Notes under the pieces: generated by a model
The model's database searches: none
What the model was told of the DNA's origin: nothing
The model's input: the letters and a program-made list of their open reading frames with translations, nothing else
DNA from: Formicarius rufipectus
Taxonomy: Eukaryota > Chordata > Aves > Passeriformes > Formicariidae
DNA: 64,000 nucleotides
Reading direction: 5' to 3'
Assembly (NCBI GenBank): GCA_013399695.1
Contig: VXAU01002296.1
Coordinates: forward strand, 2,312,759 to 2,376,758
Position numbers and translations under genes: made by a program
In this document: positions 1 through 12,500 of the stretch, piece by piece
Numbering within the stretch: the first letter of the stretch is position 1
Layout: each line of letters begins with the position of its first letter

Positions 1-162
1 TAGCATGTTCTTGTTGAAATCTGTTCATACAGACTTCATATGTGTTTGTGTATTTGTATATATTATCTGGATAAATCTTGATAGCCCCAGATACCTTGCA
101 TCTTTGTGTCTGTGGGTAGCACTGTATAGTCAAAGAATTGTCAAAGCTGAGGCAACCAAGGA

Positions 163-275
163 AGGGGCTGAGTCATCATCTTTGGAAGTACTTAAAAGGT
201 GTGTAGAAGTGGCCCTTAGGGACAGGGTTTAGTGGTGGGCTTGGCAGTGCTGGGTTAATGATTGGACTCGATCTT
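163..275 (+). repeat. CR1 LINE 3' fragment
   Basis: Short piece of the CR1 3' region, from a 'ctgagtcatca..' stretch through 'tggtgggcttggcagtgctg'. The wording 'ttggaagtacttaaaaggtgtgtagaagtgg' in pieces matches the CR1 tail as I remember it; the terminal octamer repeats are missing. It lies in what is probably an intron of the plus-strand gene ending near 2,350. Confidence 0.7.
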
Positions 276-366
276 ACACGTCTGTAAACATAAATGACTG
301 ATTCTGTATTAAATAGTAAACATCTACATTTATGTTACAAAAGTGATTGCATAGTAATGTTAAGGT

Positions 367-819
367 GAAAGATGATCTGAGGGCTGGAGCATCTCTCCTG
401 TGAAGGCAGATTGAGAGAGCTGGGTGTTTTCAGCCTGGAGAAAAGAAAGTTCTCACTGAGGGAGACCTCATTGTGGCCTTCCAGTGCTTAAAGGGGCTTA
501 CACGAAAGATGGAGAGCCATTTTTTTATGTGGACAGATAGTGGTAGAACATGGGGAAATGTTTTAAACTGGAGGAGAAGAGATTTAGATGTTAGGAAGAA
601 GTTCTTTACTCAGGGTTGTGAAGTACTGCAACTCATTACGCCAAGAAGTTTGGATTCCCCATCCCTGGAAGTGGTCAAGGCCAGGTTGGAGGCAACTCTG
701 AGCAACCTGATATAGTGGGTGGTATCCCAACCTGTTGGGAGTGGGGAGGGATGGCACACGTTGAAACTAGATTATGTTTAAGGTCCTTTCCAATCCAGCC
801 CTTTCTATGATTGTATGAT
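367..819 (+). repeat. CR1 LINE 3' end, about 450 bp
   Basis: Long CR1 3' segment in plus orientation. It shows the usual order: the 'ggctggagcatctctcctgtgaa' region in part, 'gcctggagaaaagaa', 'gtggccttccagtgcttaaag', 'gttaggaagaagttcttta', then the tail 'aaggtcctttccaa' and the diverged terminal 'ctatgattgtatgat'. A 5'-truncated non-LTR insertion, which is normal for CR1 in birds. Confidence 0.9.
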
Positions 820-2100
820 CTCCTCAGTCTCTATTTACTGAGCTGTAAATCAATGAGCTCGTTCTGATTAACAATCTAGGAAGGGTCAGTACGGAGCTGA
901 GCATTCTCTTTTGAGTGTAGACATTGTGTAGATGTTCTTTATCCTGGTTCATGATGGTTGATGAAGTTAAAAATAGAATAACGACTAAAAAATTAGATAA
1001 AACCTGTGCACAGTAAGTCAGCCATGTGGTATATAAAATTGACTTCAACAGCTGGTTTTTTTTTTTAAGAGATGTTTACAGAGAGCCCTTTATGATCTGG
1101 AAAATGATCTGTCTTGATGTTATAACTGCTGTTGAAGCTGATGTAGTGACAGGTCAAATGTATGAATGGATACTTGATGTAAAATTCACTTACAGAATGA
1201 GAGTAGCACTCACTAAATGCAGAGAAAAATAACTGATGTACAAAACACATGGGAGGGTTATGAGAGAAGTGGAAAGAAGGCCTGGAAAGTGGACCTGCTA
1301 TGAAGATTACTTTTGCAGCTGTCTGAAACTGATAGCCAAAATAATATTCTTTTTTATCACAACTAGAAAAAGAGTATATTGTATTGAACCCAGGTAGGGG
1401 TTCTCATCTTGTAGTTCTGATGGCTGTTTCTGTACAAAGAAATGTCAAGACTTAAATGTATATCTAAGTGTATTTATCTAACTGCATTGAGAAATTTTGG
1501 AATTCTTTCATTACATTTGACTTAAACCTTTAAGAAAAAATAAATTGATACATGTGCAAAGGTAGGACTAAGTATGCTACTCTACCAGTAGCTTTTTATT
1601 CAGACAGTAAAAACATGTATAAAAAGCCAAGTAATTGCTAACTGCTTCACTCTTTCATCATACCAGGTGGTCACATTACTCAAGTATACTCAAAATATTC
1701 TTTTATAGAATTTATTATAATTTTTTTCAACCTTAACAAACTCAGAAACATATGCATTACAAGGAATAAGTAATTCAACTCAAACATACTGAAATTTAAC
1801 TTGCTTAGAGGAAGAAGTAAAAGGAATCAACAGTTAAGTACCGGTAACTTCTAAATAAGGGACTCTGATAAAATAGGGAAGGTATTGAAAAATAAAAGGA
1901 AAAAACCAGTCATGTTGCAAAGTGCTTCCAGACATTCCACTGTGAAGCTTGCAGGGAACATGCCACATCACTCAGAAAAAGTCAGCATGGTTCAACAGCA
2001 AATAAGGGTTGTTAGAAGGAAAAAGTCAACTTCTGGTTTAGAAGTGTGTGATTGATTTGATTTCAAGAAACAATAACCTGACTTTTTTTTTTAATTGCAG

Positions 2101-2191
2101 TGCTGTCATTGGTGAAATTGATGAAGAGACGGATTCAGCTCTTGACTTGGGGAATATTCGAGCAGAACCTTTAAACTCAGTTGTGCACTGA
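2101..2191 (+). CDS. Terminal coding exon of an unidentified plus-strand gene
   Basis: A strong acceptor (T-rich tract ending in ttgcag at 2,100) opens a frame reading AVIGEIDEETDSALDLGNIR, then AEPLNSVVH, before TGA at 2,189-2,191. The first base completes a codon from the previous exon. The 29 residues are acidic and look like a real C-terminus. A 160-base 3' UTR and an ATTAAA signal follow, which supports a last exon. I could not place the protein; it did not match the C-termini I recall for genes near human ANKRD26 (ABI1, PDSS1, YME1L1, MASTL, ACBD5). No other exon of this gene was identified in bases 1-2,100. The gene converges on ANKRD26. Confidence 0.6.
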
Positions 2192-2330
2192 AAATATGCT
2201 AAGTCACAGGGACTTTGTAAATCTTTGGTTGTACAGGCCTATTTAACAATGTGGACAGTTTTTACAAATTGTGTTTAAATTGTTTAGTCACCAGTTTTTT
2301 ATTATGAATATGTTGTAGTTTTGCATGTAA

Positions 2331-2336
2331 ATTAAA
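2331..2336 (+). terminator. Poly(A) signal ATTAAA of the plus-strand gene
   Basis: ATTAAA lies about 140 bases after the stop codon at 2,191, in an AT-rich 3' UTR, with a T-rich stretch just downstream. Cleavage is expected near 2,350. It is the common variant signal, so confidence is moderate. Confidence 0.6.
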
Positions 2337-2359
2337 GTTTCTACATTTTACTAAAGACA

Positions 2360-5300
2360 GTCTTACTGAATTTCCTTTGGAGTTTCATGCTGCATAATTT
2401 CACTGGGAAAAGCAATCTGTGTCAGTGATGCTCCTGTTATTTTGTGTATATACCTTGTTAAAATGAGATCTCATTCCTAAATGAGCTTTCACTGAATCAA
2501 GCCTGTAGCACAGTCCAAGCTAGAAAACAGCTTTATTCTTGCTGGAGGAAAAAGTACTCTCAACAAAAAAGGAGGAACTTTGTTTTCAGGACTGCAGGTG
2601 CTCCTGGTGAGTTCTGACTACTGCAGCCCTAGAATGTCAGCTGGTTTGGGGGTGTGCAAGAAGAGCCTTGCTGAGATAGGAAAAATGTGTTCTTGGAAAC
2701 TTCCTGCACTGAGCCTGGATTAAAGATTCAATAAGTAACAGGAGATGTCCAGTACAGTCCAATGAGTCCTTGCAGAGTAATAAACTAATTTTCAAAAAAT
2801 TAGGAGGGCAGAGAAAGGTGATGCTAAGGACAAAAGGAAGTAATGCTGAATTGGAGGTAATTATATTCCGTAAAGTTTCCTACATTGTCCTAGGTTGGTC
2901 ACTTCCTCCTTTTGTTTGTTTAATAGAGATCTCTGAGTGAAAGGACAAGTCTTGACTTCCTCCAGTGAAATGAGTGAGCTGGTTTATATTGAGATTAAGT
3001 AATTTACTTGAGTGTGCATGAAGAAACAGAAGCCACTTTCTGTGGTCCAAGGGCAATTTCTGTAATTGCAATCCATGTGAAGTGCCTCTGTATCCACTTC
3101 ATGTACTTGCAATCAAAGTTCTTCAAACATTATGTGGTGTACAGGCAAGTACTGGATTGAAAGAATATGGATACGGTTTTGAGGATGTATCCCAACTAGA
3201 GAATTTCTATACAACTTCACCTCTGCTATCAAGTATAGCCTGTTGTTCTTAGTCCCTAGAGTTAGCGTTTACTCTTCATTTTATAAGTAAACAGCTGAGA
3301 GACACATCAAACACACTGTGCTAGAACTGAAGATAAAGTACAGGTGGATGGTATCATAGATTTACCTCATGGCCATTGCTTACTACTTTCATAGCATTTG
3401 TACCAGATTGGTATGACTGAGCAGGTGCTTTGTACCGGTGGCAACATTATTCTACCTCTTAGCCTCTGCTGTATCTTGGCTAAGAATTTTAAGTCTGCAG
3501 ATTCATATAGACATTATCCTTTAATACCAGGATTGTGTTCTCCATGCATTGTTAAGAAAGGATTTAATTTATTTCATCGTTAACTTGGCAAATACTAAGT
3601 TGTGAGCTGTTATTCCTTTAGGAATTAAATTACAATAATCTTGAAGGCACTTCTCAAGGAGGAGAAGCCTCAGTTGAAGAGACTTGGAAACTACAATTGT
3701 GAGTCATGCCAGTGAAGCACCAAGATGATCTGTGCTTGCTACTTGTATTTGGTCTGTGATACATTTTGGCATCTCTATGTGCAACTTTATTAATTTTTAG
3801 TAATTGAGTTCTCATTTCTGCTTTCCAGTTGGGCAAACTGCAATTTATTGATTAGAATAATGAAAATAAGATTTTTTTTTTTAAGTGGAAGAGTTATTCA
3901 GTTGCAGTAAAGAACCAGAAAATCTGTGTCATATCAATACTTTTAGCTTCATTGTTTCTTAAATAATAAGCATACTTCAAGTACCAGATATTCACAGACA
4001 AATAACTATGAAATCCAGATGTGCTAGCAGGCCATAGATCAAGTCTTGAGGTGAGAGAGGGGAAAACTCCTACCAGACTTAAGTTTGAAACATATGACAG
4101 AAGATAGTAAAGAGCCAGGTCATTGTCCTGCAAATCCTGTTCCTGACAGACTCTTTCAATGAACTCTGTTTTGTCTTAGAGTCCACTACGGGGACCTTTA
4201 TTTTTTTTTTTTTACAGTAATTTTTACAGTAATGGCAGAAATGCTGATATTTCTTACATCAGCAGCATTTTCCCTGAAGAAAATAAAAGCTCCACTGACG
4301 CAGGTGGAAATCAAAGCCGAAAACACAATAGTATTCAGCCTTTTGCCAAGAACTCCTTGCTAGCACTAAAAGCAGGACCTTATCTACAGGGTAATATGTT
4401 CCTTCCTGGAGCCTTGCAGCACGTTCCAGGAACTCAAACTTGTGTGGAACAATGTGCTGCTGCTGTTCAGCTTTACGTCAGTAATCATCAGTGCCGCTGA
4501 ATACCAAAAAATTTCACTAAGTGCTCAACTTCTTTCCTGCTACTTGCACTTTCAAATAAGAGGTGTTCCTTACCTTGGGGAGCATAAGGACATGCATGTG
4601 TACTGGTTTTGTGCACTAAAACATCTTTAGTGGTTGTCTTGCAAACTTCTTGCTGTTTTATATTCTAAATTTATCTTATTTTTAATGTGTTGAATCAGTA
4701 GTGATGATCACAGAAACGAGTGGAAAGTATTCAGGAGGAGAAATTAAAGAAACTGGATTTTAAGTAGCATAATCCATAAAAAATAGAAATAAGCAGGATA
4801 GAAACTTGTTGAATGTGAACAAACTTTGGCTTTACAGCAGTGGTGATTGTAGTGAAGTTTCCTTTAACACAGATATGATTATTGTATCTGTGGACATCAC
4901 TCATGAGAAATACCGAGAAATTGTGAGAAAACATTCACAGGGATTATTTTAAGGCATATAGAAGCTTTCTGTCCTAAACCACTACTTTTTAACTATGGTT
5001 CTCACTTTGTATTTTTGTGCTTTAATCTTTGGGAATTCTCACTTGTGTAATTTCAGACTTCAAGTCTACTTATGATGCAGATGGAAATTTGTATACAGAT
5101 GAATGCTGTGATGTTCCTGCAAACTGGAACTGCTGGTGGTGCATGGCTCAGATCTGCAGCATTCGCACTGATGAACGTGTAGGTGATGTAGTGACCATGG
5201 ATACAGGGAATAGATTGTCAAAATTGCATTCAAAGCAACATGCATGCAAAAGACCAGGAAAAAAACATTAAACAATAAATCCCCTAGCTATCTGAAACCA

Positions 5301-7229
5301 TTTCAAACTCAGTTTATACCGTTTCAAATTAATTAAACCATTTCTTGCCAACTGCCACCTAAATAACTGCTTCATCTATACCATTTCATGCACACAGACC
5401 AGATGCATGTGAGTTCTGTTTTGCAGTGAGTTACGGGACTGAAGAGAAGCCAATGCAGGAAGTGATTGTGGCTAAGGACCTGAGGCTGATTGGAAATGTG
5501 TGATTCTGTGGAGGAAATATCACACAATAGAACCGCAGTCAGTTTGGAAATAGATTTTAAAAACAAAGCACATTAGGATGTAAACAGTCAATAGGACTGG
5601 GGCCAGCCATTCTCCTAACAATCAGATCATTAGAAGTAGGAGCGTGCAGAATGATTTCTATGATTAGGCTGCAAGTGCAAAATCCATGAAAGTGTGTGCT
5701 CATTAATGTTGAACGGAAAGAGCTGTCTTGCTTATTGCCATCTTTCTTCTCTGGGTTGTCCTAACTCATCCTGGATACAAGAGTCAGGCATAAGTCCACC
5801 TTAAATCTAGCAAGTGCAAATGCTCAAGGACTTTGAAGGCGTAGATTCTTTTTTCTAACTATAATGGGGTAGGATCACTCTCTGGAAATGCACTTTTGAT
5901 TTTCAAGACTGCTTCCATTAAAAATCATCATCTAACATTGAATTAAAAGTGCCAGGATCAAAGTGAAAACAGTATCTGATGAAAAATGAAACAGTGATTG
6001 TTATCATTTAAAGTGGTGATTGTTATGTGGGTGAAGGAGACAGCTCCCTGATTTGTCTAGAGCCTGGTTTAACTTCTTGCACTGTTTAGAATAGCCATCA
6101 AGTAATTTTGAGTTTTATGCTCTGATTCCACCATTTTATGGAAGTCCAGCCAGTGCAGAAAGCAGTAAGAAAGACAAACATTAGTATGTAGTGTGTATTC
6201 ATTTCATTTGTGGATAAGACACACACAATGCTTTACAACTGCTCTATATGTGTGAGTAGTTTTGTTTCTAATGCTTTTCTGAGTATCAACATTAAAGGGC
6301 CAATGCCAGCAGAACTGCCCTTAGCTAAAAGAGAATTGCCAGGCTACCCTACTGCTAATGCCACACTTCAACACACAGATGTATGTACCCTGAGCAATGC
6401 CCTTCATCATCTTGGCCCTTTATGCAGCTGAGCATTATTTAGGAAAGTACTGATGTTTCCATGCCCTCTGCCATGGGCCACCCACCCATATGAAACTTAA
6501 TGAAGTGAGAAACTTCTCAGATGACCTGAAAGTCTCTAACATACCTTAATAAGGAAATTAGGAAACACGGTTGCTTTCTCTTTGTAAAGAGATCAGGAAG
6601 TTCCAAAACCTAAACTTGACTGTACAGTGCAAACCACAGAAAGCCTTGCTAAAGTCAAGGAAAGAAACATGCAGCACTCTCCCTCAGTCCACTGAATTAC
6701 TCATGTAATGGTAGAAGGCTATCAGATGGGCATTTTCTCCTTTATGAACCCATGCAGTTGCCTTAAAATTGGGGAAAATAAATTTTGGGACAATGTTAGT
6801 ATTGATAGAGAGCTCTTCTTTAATGAAAGCTTTCAGGTACATGGTGGACATAGGGGCACCTCCTGTATAGTGTTCTTACAAATTTATACTACTACTTAAT
6901 TACCACATCTAATGGGTACATCCAACCCAAAACCAATTTTACCCCTGCCACCACCCTCACAACTACCCCATTGGAGTGCCACCAAGGGTTCTGGGCCCTA
7001 TATGTCTTATTATTCCAGTCCAGGTGCATGTGTCCCAAACAAGATGTCCTTGCTGAAATCTCTTTCCTTCAAGACTGTTAAACAGAAATTTAGGAATGCA
7101 GCACAAACCATAAACCATGAGAAAGAGGTTTAGAAACTGTTAAAAACTGTTAGCTGCTACCTCAAGTGTGAGAAATTATACAGCTATATTAAAATCTACA
7201 AATATATTAAAAATATTAAAATCTTAAAG
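2360..7229. other. Intergenic DNA between convergent genes
   Basis: AT-rich sequence with no exon I can support on either strand. It has homopolymer T runs (for example near 3,870 and 4,200). The longest open frames are short and lack splice context or family similarity. An 80-codon frame at 5,029-5,271 is rich in Cys and Trp but has no other support. Confidence 0.6.
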
Positions 7230-7447
7230 CATCAATGCCATGTCCTCTCATCACCTTTTTGTCACTAACATCTTCAGAAATGGCTTTCAGGAGAAAGTGC
7301 TCCATCACCTTCCCAGGCAGTGAGATGAGGCTGAGCAGCCTGTAGTTCCTCATCTCCTCTGCTTTGCCCTTCTTGAAGATCAGACAGGTGTTTCTTGGTT
7401 TCTAGGCCTCAGGAGCCTCCCCTGACTGTCTGGCCTCTCTGAGATCA
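7230..7447 (-). repeat. Probable CR1 LINE internal fragment
   Basis: The run 'gtgagatgaggctgagcagc', then 'ctgtagttcctcatctcctc', 'cccttcttgaagatcagaca' resembles the antisense of a CR1 coding segment found widely in bird genomes ('...ggtgaggctgaccggcctgt'). It is diverged and its ends are approximate. Confidence 0.55.
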
Positions 7448-7479
7448 TCACATGTCCTCACCGAGACACTGGAGCTGGA

Positions 7480-8100
7480 CTTTCAAGTGAAGGAACAGAC
7501 TAGATTTCTCTTTACCCTCCCCCCGACCCGCCCCACTGCAGCTGCTGCCGCCTGCAGTTGTGCCAGGTGCCAATGCTAAATTCCTGCTTGGCGGCTCCAG
7601 CAGCCAACCGGCAGCACACAGCAGGGCAGGAGCCAACTTTAAAACACGTCTTGTCCCGCTTTGTCTCAGTGCCAACACAAAGTTCTGCATCTCCTTTCTT
7701 GGTGAGACAAATTACAAGGTACAAAAAGTAGGCTGAAGAAATTTACTTTTTTCTTGGTGGGCTACAAATTAGTCGGCTCCCCACAGGATCAAAACCCATG
7801 GGATTTGCCTGTTTCACGGCTACCAGAAGCTCTCCCACTTCTGCCCAGACCACAAAGAGGATTGCTCTAAACACAGGAAGAGTCTGGGAACTGATTATTA
7901 GCAATAGCTCAACTGAGGACCGTGATCTTGACAGAGCTGTGCTTCAAGCCTCTGGAGAGGAAAGGGATACAGGTGCATGCTGGCCATTTGCTTGGCAGAC
8001 AGGCTGAAGATGCAGCTGTGGGCAGGGCTGAAGGGATCAGAGGAGAGCTCTGGACAGCTCTATGGGCAGAGAAGCAGTGTAAAGCAATGTCAAGAAGAGG
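7480..8100. other. GC-richer intergenic segment without recognised gene
   Basis: Bases 7,510-7,640 are C-rich (runs such as 'ccccccgacccgcccc', 'gctgctgccgcctgcag') compared with the AT-rich flanks. Open frames on both strands overlap here because of composition. Nothing marks an exon. The segment lies just beyond the farther candidate poly(A) site of ANKRD26. Confidence 0.4.
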
Positions 8101-8103
8101 AAC

Positions 8104-8113
8104 AATAAAATAA
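8104..8113 (+). terminator. Overlapping AATAAA signals on the plus strand
   Basis: AATAAAATAAA-like sequence on the plus strand, about 30 bases from an AATAAA on the minus strand (8,137-8,142). It could stop plus-strand read-through from the convergent gene. No plus transcript is shown by the sequence itself. Confidence 0.3.
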
Positions 8114-8136
8114 ACACGTGGTCCTAGATTGCCAGG

Positions 8137-8142
8137 TTTATT
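8137..8142 (-). terminator. Distal AATAAA poly(A) signal candidate for ANKRD26
   Basis: Canonical AATAAA on the minus strand, 1.26 kb downstream of the ANKRD26 stop. It is the first canonical hexamer I found after the stop on that strand; the nearer candidate is the variant ATTAAA. Confidence 0.45.
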
Positions 8143-8734
8143 AAATATCAAGTTGAATTACAGACAGCAGGATATTAGCTTCACAAAAATATATTCATAT
8201 AAAAAGGAAGAGTGTCACAGCAGCATTTAGTGGTTTCCTCACTGTCTATTAAGTCCTTAAATTAGTTGGGGGTAAACCCCCCAAATTTTTCCAGTCTTAA
8301 TACAATCATTCTTACTTTTCCAGAACTGGGAATTTGTTCTATACTCTTCCTATTGGTGGTGACTTTTCTAGATGGGAAATGACAACTTGGAACTGGAAAC
8401 TCCCTGAAGTAAAACTGGTCCTATGGTTGACACAAATGTCCCGCCACATCTGGGCTAACACCTGGGCTACAGACACCAAAAATATTGGGTATCCTATCAC
8501 AGCAGTTCTGGAGAGTATTGAGGAAACTTAAAGGTGATTCATTAACATTCCTTTTCTTCCCCTCCCACTGGAAATGTTTCAGGTGCACCACAAGTGATGC
8601 AAGAGCTGCAAATGTCTGAAGCTGCAGCAATTTTTAATACAGAAATCAACACCAATACCGTGAAAGGTACGGAGTTTGTGCCCATTGCCTCTCATGGTAT
8701 TTGAGTGTACTGTGAGGGTGACACAGGCTTCCCG

Positions 8735-8883
8735 TGGAGTCTGTGTAGTCTTCATTCTTGGAGGTAGTCAAAAGCCAACCCAAACATGGGCAACTGCCTC
8801 TGGGTGGTCTTCCTTGAGCAGGGGAGCTGGCCGGATGACCTACAGAGGTCCCTTCCAACCTCACCCATTCTGTGATTCTGTGA
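8735..8883 (+). repeat. CR1 LINE 3' tail
   Basis: Contains 'cttggaggtagtcaaaagcc', 'ccttgagcaggggagctgg' and the tail 'aggtcccttccaacctcacc' followed by the terminal repeat 'attctgtgattctgtgat'. This is a clear CR1 3' end in plus orientation, antisense to ANKRD26 and inside its possible long 3' UTR. Confidence 0.9.
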
Positions 8884-9282
8884 TACAAACAAATATACCA
8901 AAAAGACCATAAAACAACTCTTGGCACTACTACACACTCAGCCATTTTAAACTTATATTGCATAAAGTGACGACAACATAAAGTGCCCTTTTCTCCAAGT
9001 TGAAATTTATCTGCAGAAATACTCACTGCATCAGGACTGAAGCAGTGGGGTAAAAGCACATAAAATAATTTCCTAAACATTAGAATAACACAGGAAACTT
9101 CCCAAACACACTGAGTGAACGGATTTAACAGAACAAAGCGAATGCTAATGCATCGACTGTAATAAGAAACATTTCTGATGTTTTTGTTAATGCTCAAGAA
9201 TCAAGATCAGTCAATTCTTATTCTAAGTGCAAAAGAAACCAGCTACGCATCAATACACTAAGTGCAATGTGCTTGACACTTA

Positions 9283-9288
9283 TTTAAT
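9283..9288 (-). terminator. Proximal ATTAAA poly(A) signal candidate for ANKRD26
   Basis: ATTAAA on the minus strand, about 120 bases after the stop. It is the variant hexamer, so it is weaker than the AATAAA at 8,137. Both may be used. Confidence 0.35.
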
Positions 9289-9403
9289 AGAGTTTATATT
9301 CAGAATGCAATAAATATGTTTTCACATCTGAACCAGTGGATGGGAAACCATAGATGCACTATGAAAATCAAATGATTCCCAGAGCCTTTTCATGGCATTT
9401 CAT

Positions 9404-9525
9404 TCAAATCAGGTAATTTTTGGTTAAAACATCACGGTATTCCTCTATTGCTCTGCACAGGGGATCCTGGTCCACATGAGGACTTTTTGAAGACCCAGCA
9501 ATTCCGCTTTCAAGTTCAGCAGTAG
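9404..9525 (-). CDS. ANKRD26: ANKRD26 exon 42 (last coding exon)
   Basis: Encodes residues 2,540-2,579, including ATAELESGIAGSS and the C-terminus EEYRDVLTKNYLI, then TGA. Human ANKRD26 has ELESGS in the same place and ends in KKNYMI (from memory). Acceptor tttcttcccag is strong. Confidence 0.92.
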
Positions 9526-12500
9526 CTGGGAAGAAAAGAAAGAAGATTCCTGGTGTTACTTTTACAGCAGACAGGGCATAATAAGGCACTGTAAAAACAT
9601 TACAGACAACACAAGAGACTGCAATCCAGAGAGAGACTTGAAAATTTCCAAGGGATCCTAACACTGGAAGGGTGCAAAGGTAAAAATTATTTTTTTTTCT
9701 GCATTTGCTTATCAGTCAACAGCATTACTCAAGCTAGTGAAAGACATTGCAGAGGTTACACACAGAACATCTCAGGGCATCCACAAATGACTCCAGTGCT
9801 AAATGTACCCTTGTGAAGACCTTTTCAACCTGAATCTTTGCTTTCCTTAATCATTCAAACCATTGATTTATTGCAACACTACTACTACTACTACTGCATA
9901 GCACCAGTCACTGCAAAGCAGGGACTCTGGAGGAACAAATTACCATGGAAGAGGGGGATTTCCTCTTTGGACACCTGGCCTCAAATTATACAAGTTTTAG
10001 GCTACATGTGGCAAGTATTGAACTCCTATTGGCCAAAGACTACCAAATAATCCTTTCCTAAAGAAAGGTTATCTTTTGTTCCTGATCATATACTTCTTCC
10101 TTCTTCAGAAAAAGACTGCATCACCTGAGCTACAGAGACAAGCCCTGAATCAAAGAATCCCAGCAAAAATCAAGAGCTAACAGCAGAGAACGTGTATGGT
10201 GCGGTTTGGTGCTGAAGGCTATTGATGTACGTGGAAGAAGAAGTGATGGCTGAAGGTGACATAAATCTTACATCAGGGTTCCACTGATGTTTGTACTTGC
10301 AATTAACTCTAGTGAAAGGTGTGATTAGTAGACAATGGAAAATTTTGTTGATGAATCTGTATATTGTGATCTACAGAGCAAGAAACTGCAGACATCTGGA
10401 TGGTGAAACCAGAACAAACTTTCTGTACTTGTAAGGATTGCCTTTTTGTGTTGTCACCAATTTATCTTAAGCCCTGAGCAACCATGCTTGCAAGGTATGC
10501 AATTACACAGGGCTTAAGACATATTGCATACAGTTATCTAAGGAAGACTATGAGCCTTCATCCCGACGACCACCTAGCAACACCCAGGCGCAAGCGCAGA
10601 GTACAGCTACAAGTTGCAAAACCCAGAAAAGAGGACTGTATAAAGTCTGTGACAAGATACCATCAAGTTGCGAGCCCTTGGTGGAGCAGAGACTCCCCGG
10701 TTGCCCAGCGCACTGTTTTTGCTCATTAATAAAACCCTTAAACTGCATATTGGCTCTGGCAGTTTATTACAATTGGCAACTTCACATTAAGGCAGGTGTG
10801 GGTACAAGAGGTCAATTTTATTTGCCTTTGGTTTTTTCTAGGCAACTTCAAAACATTCTAGGCAATGTTTTGGTATGCAGGAAGTTTTCACATTCAAGTC
10901 ACAACTGGAAGGCTAGCAGAAAAGAAACCCCTCTGCTTAGCCCAGGAACTTGAAAATAATGGCTGGAGAGCTGTCAAGAGTTAGAAATACTCACCCTTTT
11001 CCTTAAAAACAATCCTAACATAATGACACATTACCTTTTTGAAGGTCTCTAGCGATTTTTTCATCCAGTTCCTGTCGTGCCTAGAATTAGACAGAAAATA
11101 TGGAGTTAAGATGTAATGTTACCAAAATGTAACTGTTAAAATTCCTGAAACATTCTTAAACCACATAGATACAGTGATAAAATCTGAAAATATCACCCCG
11201 CATAGATATCTTGGTATGGGGATTGGGATTGGTTATAGCATTCTCATTGCTGAGGAATGTTAATGGTCGTGCACATCGACCTGTAAGTCACCGTCTAGAT
11301 TATAACTGGGCAACTGAAAAATATCCAGGAAGAAAGCACAGTGCAGTTATTGCAACGAAGGTATGGCTGAAGTCCGTCATCAAAGACACGTGCAGAGGGT
11401 CAGCTGAATGCTGAGAGATGCACACATACCACCCACAGGGAGCAATTCAGCTGAGGCTGGCTTCTGCCGCTTCCAGAGAGAAGAGGTGCAAGAGCAGCTG
11501 CTGCAGGACCGACACAGAGCATTGTGTAGAAAAAAAGCAAGCGTGTGGCAGTTTTTTCCTTTTCTGCATCTTAAGATGGAAAATTGCAAGAGCTCCTGCA
11601 GGTCAGGCCAAGATTTTTCTTTATTGGTATTGAAACTACCATGACACCCATGTATAAAAATACACAATCAGACTCCAGATTTTCTTGCAGAGGTTGTACA
11701 AAGACAAGAGCAACAGCGACAGTTCCCTCACATCAAGTGCTATGGGTTCTCTCGTATAAGTGGAGACAGCGTGGATCACTAGTCAGGAGCACTTAATCCT
11801 GTCTCCCCTAGAATGTGGTTATTCCAGGGGATAACTAAGTTATTCTCAGCAATGATTCTGATTTCAAAGTCTTCCTAAGAAGAAATCAGATTTTGAAGAG
11901 TCATAGGCAGGCGCTGTGTGCTGCTGTTCACATTTGATGAGACTGGTGACTCCTACATTATTTGCATCAAGTGTCTGATACACAGAAGTGCATTCCAAAC
12001 TAGATACCCTTCAAGGCCTAGGATGGCCATGAAGATGTAAAGGGCTTGTACCCCAGGAGCTATGTCAAGAGGCTGAGAAAGCTATGACTGTTTCTTTACC
12101 GGAGTAGACAAAGCTCAGGGGGACCTTATCTGTGCATACTAACGTCGTGGTGGGTGGAATAAAGATGATGGAGGCAAACTCTTCTCAGTGGTGCCACATA
12201 AAAGAAGAGGAGGGACGGGCAAAAATGCAACCAGAGAAAATGACATTTTAACACAAGCTTTTTGTTGTTGTTGTTGTTCAATGGGCCCTCCTACAGGAGA
12301 ACCACCACCCAGTCAGGCTTCATTGGAATAGGCTTTGCCATCGCAGGTAGAAGAGGGGAGCGCAGATTTGAAAGAACAATGGAAAAGGGCTGTCCCAAAT
12401 CCCCAGACCTCTCATTTTTTTCAGGCAAGTTCAAGCAGCAGCAAAATCCTGGGGAGAAGGCGGCCCCCTAGCACAAAAACTGCAGGAAAACTGATGCCTA

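Larger units (their letters stand above)
8118..9403 (-). other. ANKRD26: Probable 3' UTR of ANKRD26
   Basis: The sequence after the TGA at 9,404-9,406 shows no further coding similarity. Two candidate signals bound it: ATTAAA at 9,283-9,288, giving a UTR of about 140 bases, and AATAAA at 8,137-8,142, giving about 1.3 kb. The longer form would include a CR1 tail in antisense. An open frame of 183 codons on this strand (8,646-9,197) has no splice link or similarity, and I treat it as chance. Confidence 0.5.

Noticed and set aside
5029..5271. 80-codon plus frame rich in Cys and Trp
   Set aside because: Looks peptide-like at first sight, but has no convincing splice sites, signal peptide or related sequence that I know.
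8646..9197. 183-codon minus-strand open frame after the ANKRD26 stop
   Set aside because: Lies in the probable 3' UTR and crosses a CR1 tail; no acceptor or similarity.
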